A stretch of 23,566 nucleotides of DNA, taken from JALHST01 sp038316335 (lineage in GTDB: Bacteria; Bacteroidota; Bacteroidia; Flavobacteriales; Flavobacteriaceae). The notes below the pieces were generated by a model. It ran no database searches, had not been told where the DNA came from, and worked only from the letters and a program-made list of their open reading frames with translations. Positions 14,812 to 22,109 of the stretch are shown piece by piece (the first letter of the stretch is position 1; every line of letters starts with the position of its first letter). A program made the translations under genes and the position numbers. Where the stretch lies: contig JBBQAM010000060.1 in the NCBI GenBank assembly GCA_038316335.1, positions 1 through 23,566 on the forward strand, in the 5' to 3' direction.

Positions 14812-16401
14812 ATGAAAACCTTTCCCAGTATATTCAACGACGTCATCGGACCCGTAATGCGAGGTCCTTCAAGTTCACATTGTGCCGCTTCCTTGCGTAT
14901 TGGCCGATTGTGTCGGGATCTTATGGACGGCGATATTCAGGAAGTATGCATCGAATTCGACCCCAACGGCTCTTTGGCCACTACTCACAAAGGCCAAGGG
15001 TCTGATATGGGCTTATATGGTGGATTTCTAGGCTGGGAGGCCGATGATGAACGCCTACCTAACTATTTAAGTGCCACCGAAGAAGCCGGTATTCAAATAA
15101 ACATCGATATTCATCCTTTCGGGGCCACCCATCCAAACACCTATAAGATTACCCTCAAAAACAGTAAGGAGATTCGAACGGTCACCGCACTTTCAACCGG
15201 TGGCGGGATGATTGAGATCATTGAGATCGGTGGGGCAAAAGTGTCGATGCAAGGCGATTTTTATGAGACCTTGGTCTATGTGGCCAACCAAGGGGATTTA
15301 TGCACCTTTATTGAAACTTCGTTTTTGTGCGATGAAATTGCATTTCGAGACGGAACCCAGCCCTTTATTGAGATAAAGTCAAATCGGTTTCTGCCACAAG
15401 AAGTATTTCGGGAACTGCTTGCTATGCCCGATGTTTTGAGTATCAAAAACCTTCATCCAGTGCTGCCGGTCCTTGCGCGAAAGAATCTTAGAGTTCCCTT
15501 TATCACTTGTGAAGAGATGATTGAGTATAACAAGGATAAGAAATTAGAATTGTGGGAGTTATCTGTTGAATATGAAAGCATACGAGGAGCTATTCCCAAG
15601 GAAGAAGTCTTCGAAAAGATGCGAGAAATCGTCATTATTATGCAGCGTGCCATCGAAATAGGATTAAAGGGCACCACGTATGCAGATCGCATTTTAGGGC
15701 CTCAATCACAGGAGTTTCAAAAACGTATGAAGGACGATACGTTGATTGCAGGGGATATTCTAAACCAAGTGATCCTGTATACCTCCGCGATGATGGAAGT
15801 GAAAAGTTCGATGGGGGTAGTGGTAGCGGCCCCAACGGCCGGATCATGTGGCGCCCTGCCTGGGGCGGTTATCGGGGTTGGCAATTCGATGGGGCTATCG
15901 CAGGACGAAATCGTAAAAGCGATGCTGGCTTCTGGACTTATAGGGGTATTCATCGCTGCCCATGCAACGTTTGCCGCTGAAGTAGGTGGGTGTATGGCCG
16001 AATGTGGATCTGGTTCCGGGATGGCGGCAGCAGGAATAGTGGGATTGAAAAAGGGCACCTTAGGACAAGCCTTGTCAGCTGCGTCGATGGCCTTGCAATC
16101 GTGTTTGGGAATGATCTGCGATATGATCGCCGATCGTGTGGAAGCCCCCTGTCTTAATAGAAATGTACTGGCAGCAACGAATGCCATTTCCTGCGCGAAC
16201 ATGGCCTTATCAGACTACGACCATCTGATTCCCTTGGATGAAGTAATCGAAACCATGAAAAGAGTCGGGGATGCCTTGCCCAATACATTGCGCTGTACCG
16301 GTTTAGGAGGCCTGGCCATCACCAAGACCGCGAAGAAAATCGAAGCCCAATTGGAAAAAGGGGAAGTAGATCGTAAAAAGACCTTTTTTAAAGTTTGTTA
16401 A
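14812..16401 (+). CDS. Iron-sulfur L-serine dehydratase (L-serine ammonia-lyase), fused beta-alpha form
   Basis: A 529-residue single chain. The N-terminal beta domain has IGPVMRGPSSSHCAA at about 11-25; the C-terminal catalytic alpha domain begins near CEEMIEYN at about 225. Cysteines at 346 (AGSCGALPG), 394 and 398 (GGCMAECGSG) and 447 (EAPCLNRN) are candidates for the [4Fe-4S] ligands. The last residue is Cys529; in the Legionella enzyme a C-terminal Cys enters the active site and ligates the cluster. The enzyme converts L-serine to pyruvate and ammonia. The usual SSSHT is SSSHC here, and the chain is about 70 residues longer than E. coli SdaA. It is followed after 91 bases by a TSUP permease. 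A related substrate other than serine cannot be excluded. Confidence 0.88.
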   Translation: MKTFPSIFNDVIGPVMRGPSSSHCAASLRIGRLCRDLMDGDIQEVCIEFDPNGSLATTHKGQGSDMGLYGGFLGWEADDERLPNYLSATEEAGIQINIDIHPFGATHPNTYKITLKNSKEIRTVTALSTGGGMIEIIEIGGAKVSMQGDFYETLVYVANQGDLCTFIETSFLCDEIAFRDGTQPFIEIKSNRFLPQEVFRELLAMPDVLSIKNLHPVLPVLARKNLRVPFITCEEMIEYNKDKKLELWELSVEYESIRGAIPKEEVFEKMREIVIIMQRAIEIGLKGTTYADRILGPQSQEFQKRMKDDTLIAGDILNQVILYTSAMMEVKSSMGVVVAAPTAGSCGALPGAVIGVGNSMGLSQDEIVKAMLASGLIGVFIAAHATFAAEVGGCMAECGSGSGMAAAGIVGLKKGTLGQALSAASMALQSCLGMICDMIADRVEAPCLNRNVLAATNAISCANMALSDYDHLIPLDEVIETMKRVGDALPNTLRCTGLGGLAITKTAKKIEAQLEKGEVDRKKTFFKVC

Positions 16402-16492
16402 CCGGGAAGGTTCGATATCTTGGGGTTGAGTTTGAGACCCATGTAAATGGAAAACTGGCCATGACGGTGGGTACTTCCTTTAAAAGCCTTCT

Positions 16493-17380
16493 ATGCTAAC
16501 AATCATTTGGATCACTTTGGCCGTTCTTACGATAGTATTTGCTGTTATATTAACTCGGGACTTTTTAGCGCATAGAAATTCGTTAGAAGATAGCAGTTGG
16601 CTGAAAACGGGCGTTATCGGCTTCATCGTTAATTTTTTTGACGTGCTTGGCATCGGTTCCTTTGCGCCACAAACAGCCCTGTTGAAGTTTACAAAACAGA
16701 CCTCTGACAAATTGATTCCCGGTACCATGAACGTCGCCAATACGATTCCGGTATTGCTGCAGGCCATTGTATTTATCACGATTATCGAAGTAGATCCGGT
16801 AACCTTGATCTCGATGTTTATCTCGGCTGCGGTCGGCGCTGTCTTAGGCGCAGGGATCGTTGCCAAATTATCGGAAAAAAGAATTAGACTGGTGATGGGG
16901 GTTGCCCTGTTGATTACGTCTCTTTTCATGTTCGCCACAAATATGGAATGGATCCAGGGAGGGGGAGAGGCCATTGGGCTTTATAATGGCAAACTGGCCC
17001 TTGCTGTCGCCGCCAATTTTGTACTGGGAGCCTTGATGACCGCCGGGATTGGTCTGTATGCCCCATGCATGGCGTTGGTATTTGCTTTGGGTATGTCGCC
17101 CAAGGTGGCATTTCCGATCATGATGGGTTCCTGTGCTTTTCTTATGCCACCTGCATCGATACGTTTTATTCGCGCTGGGGCCTACAACCGAAAAGCGGCA
17201 ATCGCCATGGCCATCCCAGGGATCGTCGCTGTGCTAATAGCCGCTTTTGTCGTAAAGTCATTGCCACTTGACACTTTGCGCTGGGTGGTGATTTGCGTCA
17301 TTCTCTATACTTCTGCAGTGATGTTACTTGGGGCTTTTAAAAAAGAAGTACCCCTTGCCAAAGAAACGAATCACCCATAG
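16493..17380 (+). CDS. TSUP (TauE/SafE) family membrane permease
   Basis: A 295-residue polytopic membrane protein with about eight hydrophobic segments in two halves. It has the TSUP pattern: GVIGFIVNFFDVLGIGSFAP in the first half (about 40-59) and FVLGALMTAGIGLYAPCMA in the second. TauE/SafE proteins are implicated in export or uptake of sulfite, sulfonates and other small organic anions. The substrate here is unknown; placement after a serine dehydratase makes a small organic acid or sulfur compound conceivable but no more. It starts 91 bases after the dehydratase stop on the same strand, and a terminator candidate overlaps its 3' end. Confidence 0.88.
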   Translation: MLTIIWITLAVLTIVFAVILTRDFLAHRNSLEDSSWLKTGVIGFIVNFFDVLGIGSFAPQTALLKFTKQTSDKLIPGTMNVANTIPVLLQAIVFITIIEVDPVTLISMFISAAVGAVLGAGIVAKLSEKRIRLVMGVALLITSLFMFATNMEWIQGGGEAIGLYNGKLALAVAANFVLGALMTAGIGLYAPCMALVFALGMSPKVAFPIMMGSCAFLMPPASIRFIRAGAYNRKAAIAMAIPGIVAVLIAAFVVKSLPLDTLRWVVICVILYTSAVMLLGAFKKEVPLAKETNHP

Positions 17381-17389
17381 GGGTTTTTT
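17350..17389 (+). terminator. Candidate rho-independent terminator after the TSUP gene
   Basis: ACCCCT (17350-17355) pairs with AGGGGT (17379-17384) across a 23-base loop, and an alternative shorter stem ACCC/GGGT (17373-17376, 17381-17384) uses the same 3' arm. A run of T follows at 17384-17389. The structure overlaps the stop codon. Confidence 0.45.
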
Positions 17390-17454
17390 GAATTCCATCG
17401 GATTAATTTCAAGTATTTGTGCTCGGTTTCCATGTATTTGAAAGTGTTTTTTTC

Positions 17455-17487
17455 TTGTAAACGTTGGTGTCGGAAATAGTATATTTG
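17455..17487 (+). promoter_or_regulatory. Putative Bacteroidota promoter for the EamA transporter gene
   Basis: TTG (17455-17457) is followed after 22 bases by TATATTTG (17480-17487), an exact match to TAnnTTTG. Transcription would begin near 17494, about 20 bases before the ATG at 17515. This fits a separate unit after the terminator candidate at 17350-17389. Confidence 0.5.
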
Positions 17488-17514
17488 GCGAGTTTATAGC
17501 AGCCTTTGAAAAAG

Positions 17515-18411
17515 ATGCTTCCGATACTTTTACTGGTGTTTACGATGCTTTTTTGGGCGGCTAATTTTCATTTGGTGAAAATTGCCTTGAAATTTTATAG
17601 TCCCATGGCCGTAGCCTCTTGGCGGTTTTTCTTTGGCGTTTTGGGCCTTTTCGTAATCCTAGGAGTTCAATTTGGTAAAAAACTGTTCGTGTTACGTGTT
17701 TCGCGATTCGAATGGCGGCACCTCTTTTTGACTTCGTTTTTTGGAATTTTCTTGACGATTTATTTCTTTAACGCTGGCTTAAAAACAACGTGTGCGATCA
17801 ATGGCTCCTTGATCATCGCCACAAGTCCGGCGATAACTGCGTTATTTTCCTTCCTTTTCCTAAAAAGGCGTCTAGGTATTTTACCATGGTCGGCCATGAT
17901 GCTCTGCTTTTTAGGCGTGGCATTGATTCTGGTTAAAGGCGACTTGGGGAAGTTGTCAGGGCTCCAATTTGAGAAAGGGGACCTGTTTATCCTGATGATG
18001 GCCATTGTGTTCTCGCTCTCTCAGATAATCATAAACAAATATCTAGCCCAAATGAACGCCGTCCTCATGACTTCGCTGGGGTCATTGATCGCGTTGCTCC
18101 TATTCGCGGGATTTTCGTTTTCGGAAGTCGTGTCCAAACCATTTCCGCTGGATGCCGGTTTTTGGTGGAGTGTCTTGTTTATGGGACTAATGGGTACTGC
18201 TTTCGCCTATACCGCATTTTACTATTGCGTGGTGCGTGTCGGGGCTACTACGTCGACCCTGTATATGAATTTAATACCCTTCTTTACCGTTGTCCTGGCC
18301 TTTCCTTTCGGGGAGAAGTTGTTGGGAGTTCAGATCGTAGGTGGAATGATAATCATAATCGGCCTTCTGATATTCTCAACAACAAAAAAGAAAGTACCAA
18401 GTTTGGAATAA
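17515..18411 (+). CDS. EamA/DMT superfamily transporter
   Basis: A 298-residue membrane protein with about ten hydrophobic segments in two tandem EamA repeats (about 5-137 and 150-287). The opening LLVFTMLFWAANFHLVK and the block ASWRFFFGVLGL near 38-50 are typical of drug/metabolite exporters such as the RhtA/YdcZ-like group. The second repeat contains GTAFAYTAFYYCVVRVG, also typical. Substrates in this family are amino acids, nucleotides or metabolites and cannot be predicted here. I chose the ATG at 17515; a TTG three codons upstream (17506) is an alternative that would add two lysines. A promoter match lies just upstream, so it is probably transcribed separately from the TSUP gene. Confidence 0.9.
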   Translation: MLPILLLVFTMLFWAANFHLVKIALKFYSPMAVASWRFFFGVLGLFVILGVQFGKKLFVLRVSRFEWRHLFLTSFFGIFLTIYFFNAGLKTTCAINGSLIIATSPAITALFSFLFLKRRLGILPWSAMMLCFLGVALILVKGDLGKLSGLQFEKGDLFILMMAIVFSLSQIIINKYLAQMNAVLMTSLGSLIALLLFAGFSFSEVVSKPFPLDAGFWWSVLFMGLMGTAFAYTAFYYCVVRVGATTSTLYMNLIPFFTVVLAFPFGEKLLGVQIVGGMIIIIGLLIFSTTKKKVPSLE

Positions 18412-18636
18412 AATGGCGCTGGACACATAGTGGATTGCCTCCATGGAGCATTAATTTCCTTGCCATCAAGCCCGAAGATCACAGCCATACAACCTAAAAA
18501 ATATCTTGTTAAGCCGATAAACTGGCAGGTTTGAACTGCATTGACGATCTTTGGCACGATTCTTCGTAACCAGAGGGTATCTTATTTCAAAGAGAAATAC
18601 GAGGTACGAAGACTCCTTTGTTTTCTTGAATATCGG

Positions 18637-19875
18637 ATGAAACTTATGAAACATATAATTTTTTATATTGCTTTACTAATCGGTATGGGAGTAACTGCAC
18701 AATCCCCGACGATGGCTGAGCTACAGATGAAATTCGATCTTTTGAAATCGGCGACCAAAGCAGCGGATACCCGTGTAGAGGAGTATTTTCATGAAGGAGA
18801 CAGCTATTGGTTTATTTATGGGGCCGAAGGGGAACTGCTCGCATTTCAGGCAACCGGGGATCTTTCTTATTTAGAAGCATTTCTACGGCATTGGTATGCC
18901 TTTCAGGACAACGCCTTGCCGTCGAACACATTTCCCAACTCGAATTTACCCGCGTATACGAACGAGGAGGCCTTAGGGAAACAAAATGTTTTCAAGGATA
19001 CCTATCTGTCATGGGATAATCATGGGAAACGGGAGTATGATCAAGGGCAGACCAATGGCGGGGAATACCCCTTGTTCGAGACGCATGGGTTTCAGTGTGT
19101 TCCAAAAATGCTCTATGTTTTGTATTTGCATCCAGAATTGCGGCAGATGAAGAATACAAGGGGCGGCACGTATCAGGATGATTATGACAAAATATTGCCA
19201 TGGTTCGAAAAAAATATTTGGGACAAATGGTTCGAGCGAGGTACCAAGAACCTGTTTAGGAGCCAGACCCATATTACCTCACATGCTGCCAATATGGCCT
19301 TATATCTTTCTAAGATCCACCCAAAAAAAGTGGCCTACAAAAACTTTCTGGATGATTTTAATTCAGATGCCGATGGCCATGGGTATAGTACCTATCCGAG
19401 CTCGTTTCGGGGGCAATTGCGTAAAATGACCTATACCGATACGGGCACCCCGTACGAAGGGTATATTTGGAACCCCAATTGGGGGAAAATGACGGGGGCG
19501 ACCGACACCAATCACAATCAAGCCGAATTTAGGCATATTGCCAATCAAATGATGTTCGCCGGAAGTTATTGGAACGATGCCGACAAGGCCCGATTTTTGG
19601 CAACGGCCCATTGGCAGCTTGAAAATTCGGAAGGGGCCGCCAATTACAAAATGGATCTCAGCACCAATAAGAAAGATGGGCAATGGGCCGGGATGGTCTA
19701 TTACGGCGTGGCTGCCTGGGGTCGTTTCGACGAAAGTCTTCAGAGTGCCTTGGCAAGTTCGAAATTGTATCTGAGCAGGACACCGGCCCTTGCGGCCCGT
19801 AAAAAAATCCTGGTGGGCAATATGATGTACAATAGGGCCTTTTTAGATGGCACGATGGTCTATCCCGAATATTGA
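18637..19875 (+). CDS. Secreted protein of unknown function, possible alpha/alpha toroid
   Basis: A 412-residue exported protein. The signal peptide MKHIIFYIALLIGMGVTAQ fixes the N-terminus: ATG codons at 18637 and 18646 both fit, while the longer frame back to a TTG at 18541 would bury the signal. I do not recognise the family. The mature part is rich in Trp, Tyr, His and Asn. A block DTNHNQAEFRHIANQM followed by GSYWNDADKARF resembles the repeating helical hairpins of (alpha/alpha)6-barrel carbohydrate-active enzymes such as polysaccharide lyases and epimerases, so action on a polysaccharide is possible. No confirmed catalytic motif was found. No SusC/SusD-like genes are adjacent. An inverted repeat at 19913-19929 follows the stop. 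Confidence 0.8.
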   Translation: MKLMKHIIFYIALLIGMGVTAQSPTMAELQMKFDLLKSATKAADTRVEEYFHEGDSYWFIYGAEGELLAFQATGDLSYLEAFLRHWYAFQDNALPSNTFPNSNLPAYTNEEALGKQNVFKDTYLSWDNHGKREYDQGQTNGGEYPLFETHGFQCVPKMLYVLYLHPELRQMKNTRGGTYQDDYDKILPWFEKNIWDKWFERGTKNLFRSQTHITSHAANMALYLSKIHPKKVAYKNFLDDFNSDADGHGYSTYPSSFRGQLRKMTYTDTGTPYEGYIWNPNWGKMTGATDTNHNQAEFRHIANQMMFAGSYWNDADKARFLATAHWQLENSEGAANYKMDLSTNKKDGQWAGMVYYGVAAWGRFDESLQSALASSKLYLSRTPALAARKKILVGNMMYNRAFLDGTMVYPEY

Positions 19876-19912
19876 GGCATTCCATAAAGGCTAGGAGCGC
19901 ATGCCTTCAGTG

Positions 19913-19930
19913 AAAATTCGAAGAATTTTT
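19913..19930 (+). terminator. AT-rich hairpin downstream of the secreted protein gene
   Basis: AAAATTC (19913-19919), loop GAA, and GAATTTT (19923-19929) form a perfect 7-base stem followed by only one more T, 38 bases after the stop codon at 19873-19875. A second imperfect pair AGGCAT (19875-19880)/ATGCCT (19901-19906) lies just before it. A weak terminator is plausible. Confidence 0.35.
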
Positions 19931-19983
19931 GGATCATGCTATTGCAGGTAATGCATATCTTTAAGAAGAAAGCACCTAATAGG

Positions 19984-20421
19984 ATGAAGTACTACTATTT
20001 AATACCGGCAACCTTGCTCTGCTTGACGGCTTGTGGCCCATCAACGGTACCCGGCGATCGTGAACAATGGAAAGAGGAAATCGTTCAAGCCGAACAAGAC
20101 TTTGCCCAGATGGCACAGAAAGACGGCATTGAAAAGGCCTTTACGACCTATGCGGCCGATAGTGCGGTAGTGATGCGAAACAACGATGTGATTATCGGAA
20201 AAGAAAAAATCGCCGCACACTACAAGAACCAAACTTCCAAGGGATTATCGTGGGAACCCGATTTTGTAGAGGTCTCCAAATCTGGTGATCTAGGGTATAC
20301 TTATGGGCGCTATCGCTTTTTATCGGTTGATTCATTGGGGCAAACACATGCCCAGACCGGTATCTTCCATACGGTTTGGAAACGCCAGGAAGTCGGCACT
20401 TGGCGCTTTGTGTGGGATTGA
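19984..20421 (+). CDS. SnoaL/DUF4440-like (NTF2-fold) lipoprotein
   Basis: A 145-residue predicted lipoprotein. The short signal MKYYYLIPATLLCLTACG contains a lipobox L-T-A-C with the lipidated Cys at residue 17, which fixes the start at 19984 rather than the longer frame beginning at 19936. The mature part (about 30-145) has the NTF2-like pattern of DUF4440/SnoaL proteins: an N-terminal helix EQDFAQMAQKDGIEKAFTTYA, DSAVVMRNNDVIIGKEKI, and C-terminal strands ending VWKRQEVGTWRFVWD. Such proteins bind small ligands or act as uncharacterised periplasmic enzymes. No partner is evident. It follows the secreted protein by 108 bases on the same strand. Confidence 0.87.
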   Translation: MKYYYLIPATLLCLTACGPSTVPGDREQWKEEIVQAEQDFAQMAQKDGIEKAFTTYAADSAVVMRNNDVIIGKEKIAAHYKNQTSKGLSWEPDFVEVSKSGDLGYTYGRYRFLSVDSLGQTHAQTGIFHTVWKRQEVGTWRFVWD

Positions 20422-20641
20422 GAACGTCATCGCCCCAGTAGGTATTTTTGAGGTATTGGCAAGTACCATCAAGTAATTCCTCTATTTGATTCAAAAACTG
20501 GCTATAGCCAATAGACCGTATATATGTGTTGATCGATTTCGATGTACTCCTTCACGATGCACCTTGATTATTACAAAGTATTTTGCCAGGTTTAGGACCT
20601 TTAAGTTCGTTTGATGTGGCGATAATTCATAAATTTAGCCA

Positions 20642-21088
20642 ATGAACCAACCCATGAAGATAGCCTTCCCGACACAGACCATTTTCTACACCATTGAAAA
20701 TGCGATCAAGCAATACCGCAAGATGAGCCAAAAACAGATTAGCCAGATTGTTCCCGATATCACGATCGATCAGGCGCTGATCTTGATCATCGTAGAACAG
20801 CATCCTGATTATTCCCAAGTAAAGATCGCAGAACTGCTTTTTAAGGATTATGCTGCGATAACCCGAATGATCGAACGGATGGTATCAAATGGCTATTTGA
20901 TGCGGAAGGCACATGCAGTCGACAAAAGACGGTCGACCCTTCTATTGACCAAAAAAGGCAATGACAACATCGAACTTTTGATGCCCATTATCAAATCGAA
21001 CCGGGAACGTGCTTTACAAGGTATTGACCAAAAGGAGATAGTGCACTTGAATGCCACCTTACAAAAGTTGATTCAAAACTGCTTATAA
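20642..21088 (+). CDS. MarR family transcriptional regulator
   Basis: A 148-residue winged-helix regulator of normal MarR length. Helix-turn-helix sequence spans about 57-85 (YSQVKIAELLFKDYAAITRM) and the wing carries DKRR at 94-97 followed by STLLLTKKG, the MarR hallmark. Long N- and C-terminal helices would form the dimer interface. The only cysteine is Cys147, next to the C-terminus; the N-terminal sensing Cys of OhrR is absent, so a peroxide-sensing thiol mechanism is not supported even though an OsmC gene follows. A perfect 18-base palindrome between the two genes (21293-21310) is a candidate operator. ATG 20642 is used; ATG 20654 is an alternative. Confidence 0.92.
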   Translation: MNQPMKIAFPTQTIFYTIENAIKQYRKMSQKQISQIVPDITIDQALILIIVEQHPDYSQVKIAELLFKDYAAITRMIERMVSNGYLMRKAHAVDKRRSTLLLTKKGNDNIELLMPIIKSNRERALQGIDQKEIVHLNATLQKLIQNCL

Positions 21089-21128
21089 CTTTTATAAAGT
21101 GCCTTAACTCCGAAATTAGGCACAAAAA

Positions 21129-21219
21129 AAGTACCCAAGAATTCCAAATGGCCCATGGTTGCATCGAAATGGCGAACGCCGATTTCAAACTACCAATTCT
21201 TTTGAGTTCCAGGGTACTT
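21129..21219. repeat. Nested inverted repeat (possible structured RNA or miniature element)
   Basis: AAGTACCC (21129-21136) pairs with GGGTACTT (21212-21219). AAGAATT (21137-21143) pairs with AATTCTT (21195-21201) with a 10-base one-sided bulge. Inside, GAAATGGCG (21166-21174) pairs with CGCC and ATTTC (21177-21186) with one bulged G. No U-tract follows. It could be a folded RNA, an attenuator or a degenerate element. Confidence 0.6.
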
Positions 21220-21292
21220 GATCTGGAGGGTGATGGGCCCTCAACCGTCGATTTTTTGATTGATATTCAAAAGTATAAAAAAAAACAATATG

Positions 21293-21310
21293 TATTTGAT
21301 ATATCAAATA
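21293..21310. promoter_or_regulatory. Perfect 18-base palindrome, candidate MarR operator
   Basis: TATTTGATATATCAAATA is identical to its reverse complement over all 18 bases. Its size, AT-rich character and TTTGA/TCAAA half-sites fit operators of MarR-family dimers. It lies 205 bases after the MarR stop and 215 before the OsmC start. Binding by this particular MarR is inferred from proximity only. Confidence 0.6.
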
Positions 21311-21524
21311 GTTTAACATAAAATAAACATACTTTTAATCGCATCCGATTTGTATAGTGACCCAATGGGGTAGGGGTTTGATCGGAATTTCCTAAAAAGG
21401 AGCGCCGATGAAGTGCAGACTGGTATCATCGATTGCGTCAAAAAAAGTAGGCTTTCCCATAGTAAATGAGAGGAAGTTTTTATAGCTTGTAACCTTAATT
21501 TGAACACCCTAAAATTAATATATT

Positions 21525-21947
21525 ATGAATTTTACAAGAAAGGCATCCGCAAACTGGAAAGGTAGTGGAAAAACAGGAAAAGGAAACCTGACCACGGGCA
21601 GCGGTGTGCTTGACAAAACCCCATATTCATTTAGTACCCGCTTCGAGAATGACACGAAAGGCACCAATCCGGAAGAATTGATAGGCGCCGCCCATGCGGG
21701 CTGTTTTACGATGCAACTTAGCTTTCTTTTGGGCGAATCAGGGTACACACCCGATAATCTGCAGACCGATGCCAAGGTGACTTTTAAGGATGGTGAGATC
21801 ATTCAGGTTTCCCTGGATCTCTCGGGACAGATCAAGGGTATTTCACAAAGTGAATTCGAGCAGATTGCCAACAAGGCCAAGGAAATTTGTCCCGTCTCGA
21901 AACTGTTAAAGACCGAAATCAGCCTAACGACCCGTCTAAAATCCTAA
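21525..21947 (+). CDS. OsmC family peroxiredoxin
   Basis: A 140-residue OsmC-type thiol peroxidase. The peroxidatic Cys60 (GAAHAGC) and resolving Cys122 (EICPVS) are at the family positions, and Arg39 and Glu51 are likely active-site partners. The start MNFTRKASANWKGSGKTGKG, including the segment before GVLDKTPYSF, fits the OsmC subgroup rather than Ohr. The enzyme reduces organic hydroperoxides in the cytoplasm, often during stationary-phase or osmotic stress. The MarR gene upstream and the palindrome between them suggest regulated expression. No promoter was clearly identified in the long leader. Confidence 0.93.
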   Translation: MNFTRKASANWKGSGKTGKGNLTTGSGVLDKTPYSFSTRFENDTKGTNPEELIGAAHAGCFTMQLSFLLGESGYTPDNLQTDAKVTFKDGEIIQVSLDLSGQIKGISQSEFEQIANKAKEICPVSKLLKTEISLTTRLKS

Positions 21948-21951
21948 GCTG

Positions 21952-21970
21952 CCCTTTTAAGAGGGATTTT
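21952..21970 (+). terminator. Weak terminator candidate after the OsmC gene
   Basis: CCCT (21952-21955) pairs with AGGG (21962-21965), extendable by a G-T pair in an alternative register, followed by ATTTT. It lies immediately after the OsmC stop. The stem is short. Confidence 0.3.
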
Positions 21971-22053
21971 GCATACGGGCAAGCCCCATGTGTGTTGATT
22001 TTGCATTGACCAATTTTAGCAAAGGTAGCTATGGAGGTTTTTATGCCTATTTT

Positions 22054-22087
22054 TTGATTCGAAAAACAGCGGCGTTCCCTATATTTA
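22054..22087 (+). promoter_or_regulatory. Putative promoter for the class V aminotransferase gene
   Basis: TTG (22054-22056) is followed after 23 bases by TATATTTA (22080-22087), seven of eight matches to TAnnTTTG. Transcription would start near 22094, about 16 bases before the ATG. Confidence 0.4.
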
Positions 22088-22109
22088 GGAAATCTTTAAA
22101 ACGTACTTT

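Larger units (their letters stand above)
21089..21524. other. 436-base intergenic region with several inverted repeats between marR-type and OsmC genes
   Basis: No supported gene. It contains in order: a 6-base stem hairpin GTGCCT/AGGCAC (21099-21104, 21118-21123) just after the MarR stop, not followed by T; a nested inverted repeat (21129-21219); a perfect palindrome (21293-21310) beside a run of nine A; and a leader of about 200 bases before the OsmC start. The length and the density of symmetry are unusual for this compact window. Confidence 0.7.

Noticed and set aside
16402..16499. Open frame between the serine dehydratase and TSUP genes
   Set aside because: About 30 codons without a start codon or recognisable motif; too short to call a gene remnant.
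18330..18557. Minus-strand open frame after the EamA gene, ending inside it
   Set aside because: It overlaps the transporter's 3' end, has no recognisable domain and no promoter; it looks like a chance frame.
18541..18636. Upstream extension of the secreted protein gene from a TTG
   Set aside because: It would place 32 charged residues before a good signal peptide that has its own ATG codons at 18637 and 18646.
19936..19983. Upstream extension of the lipoprotein gene
   Set aside because: The lipobox signal starts at the ATG at 19984; the extension would bury it.
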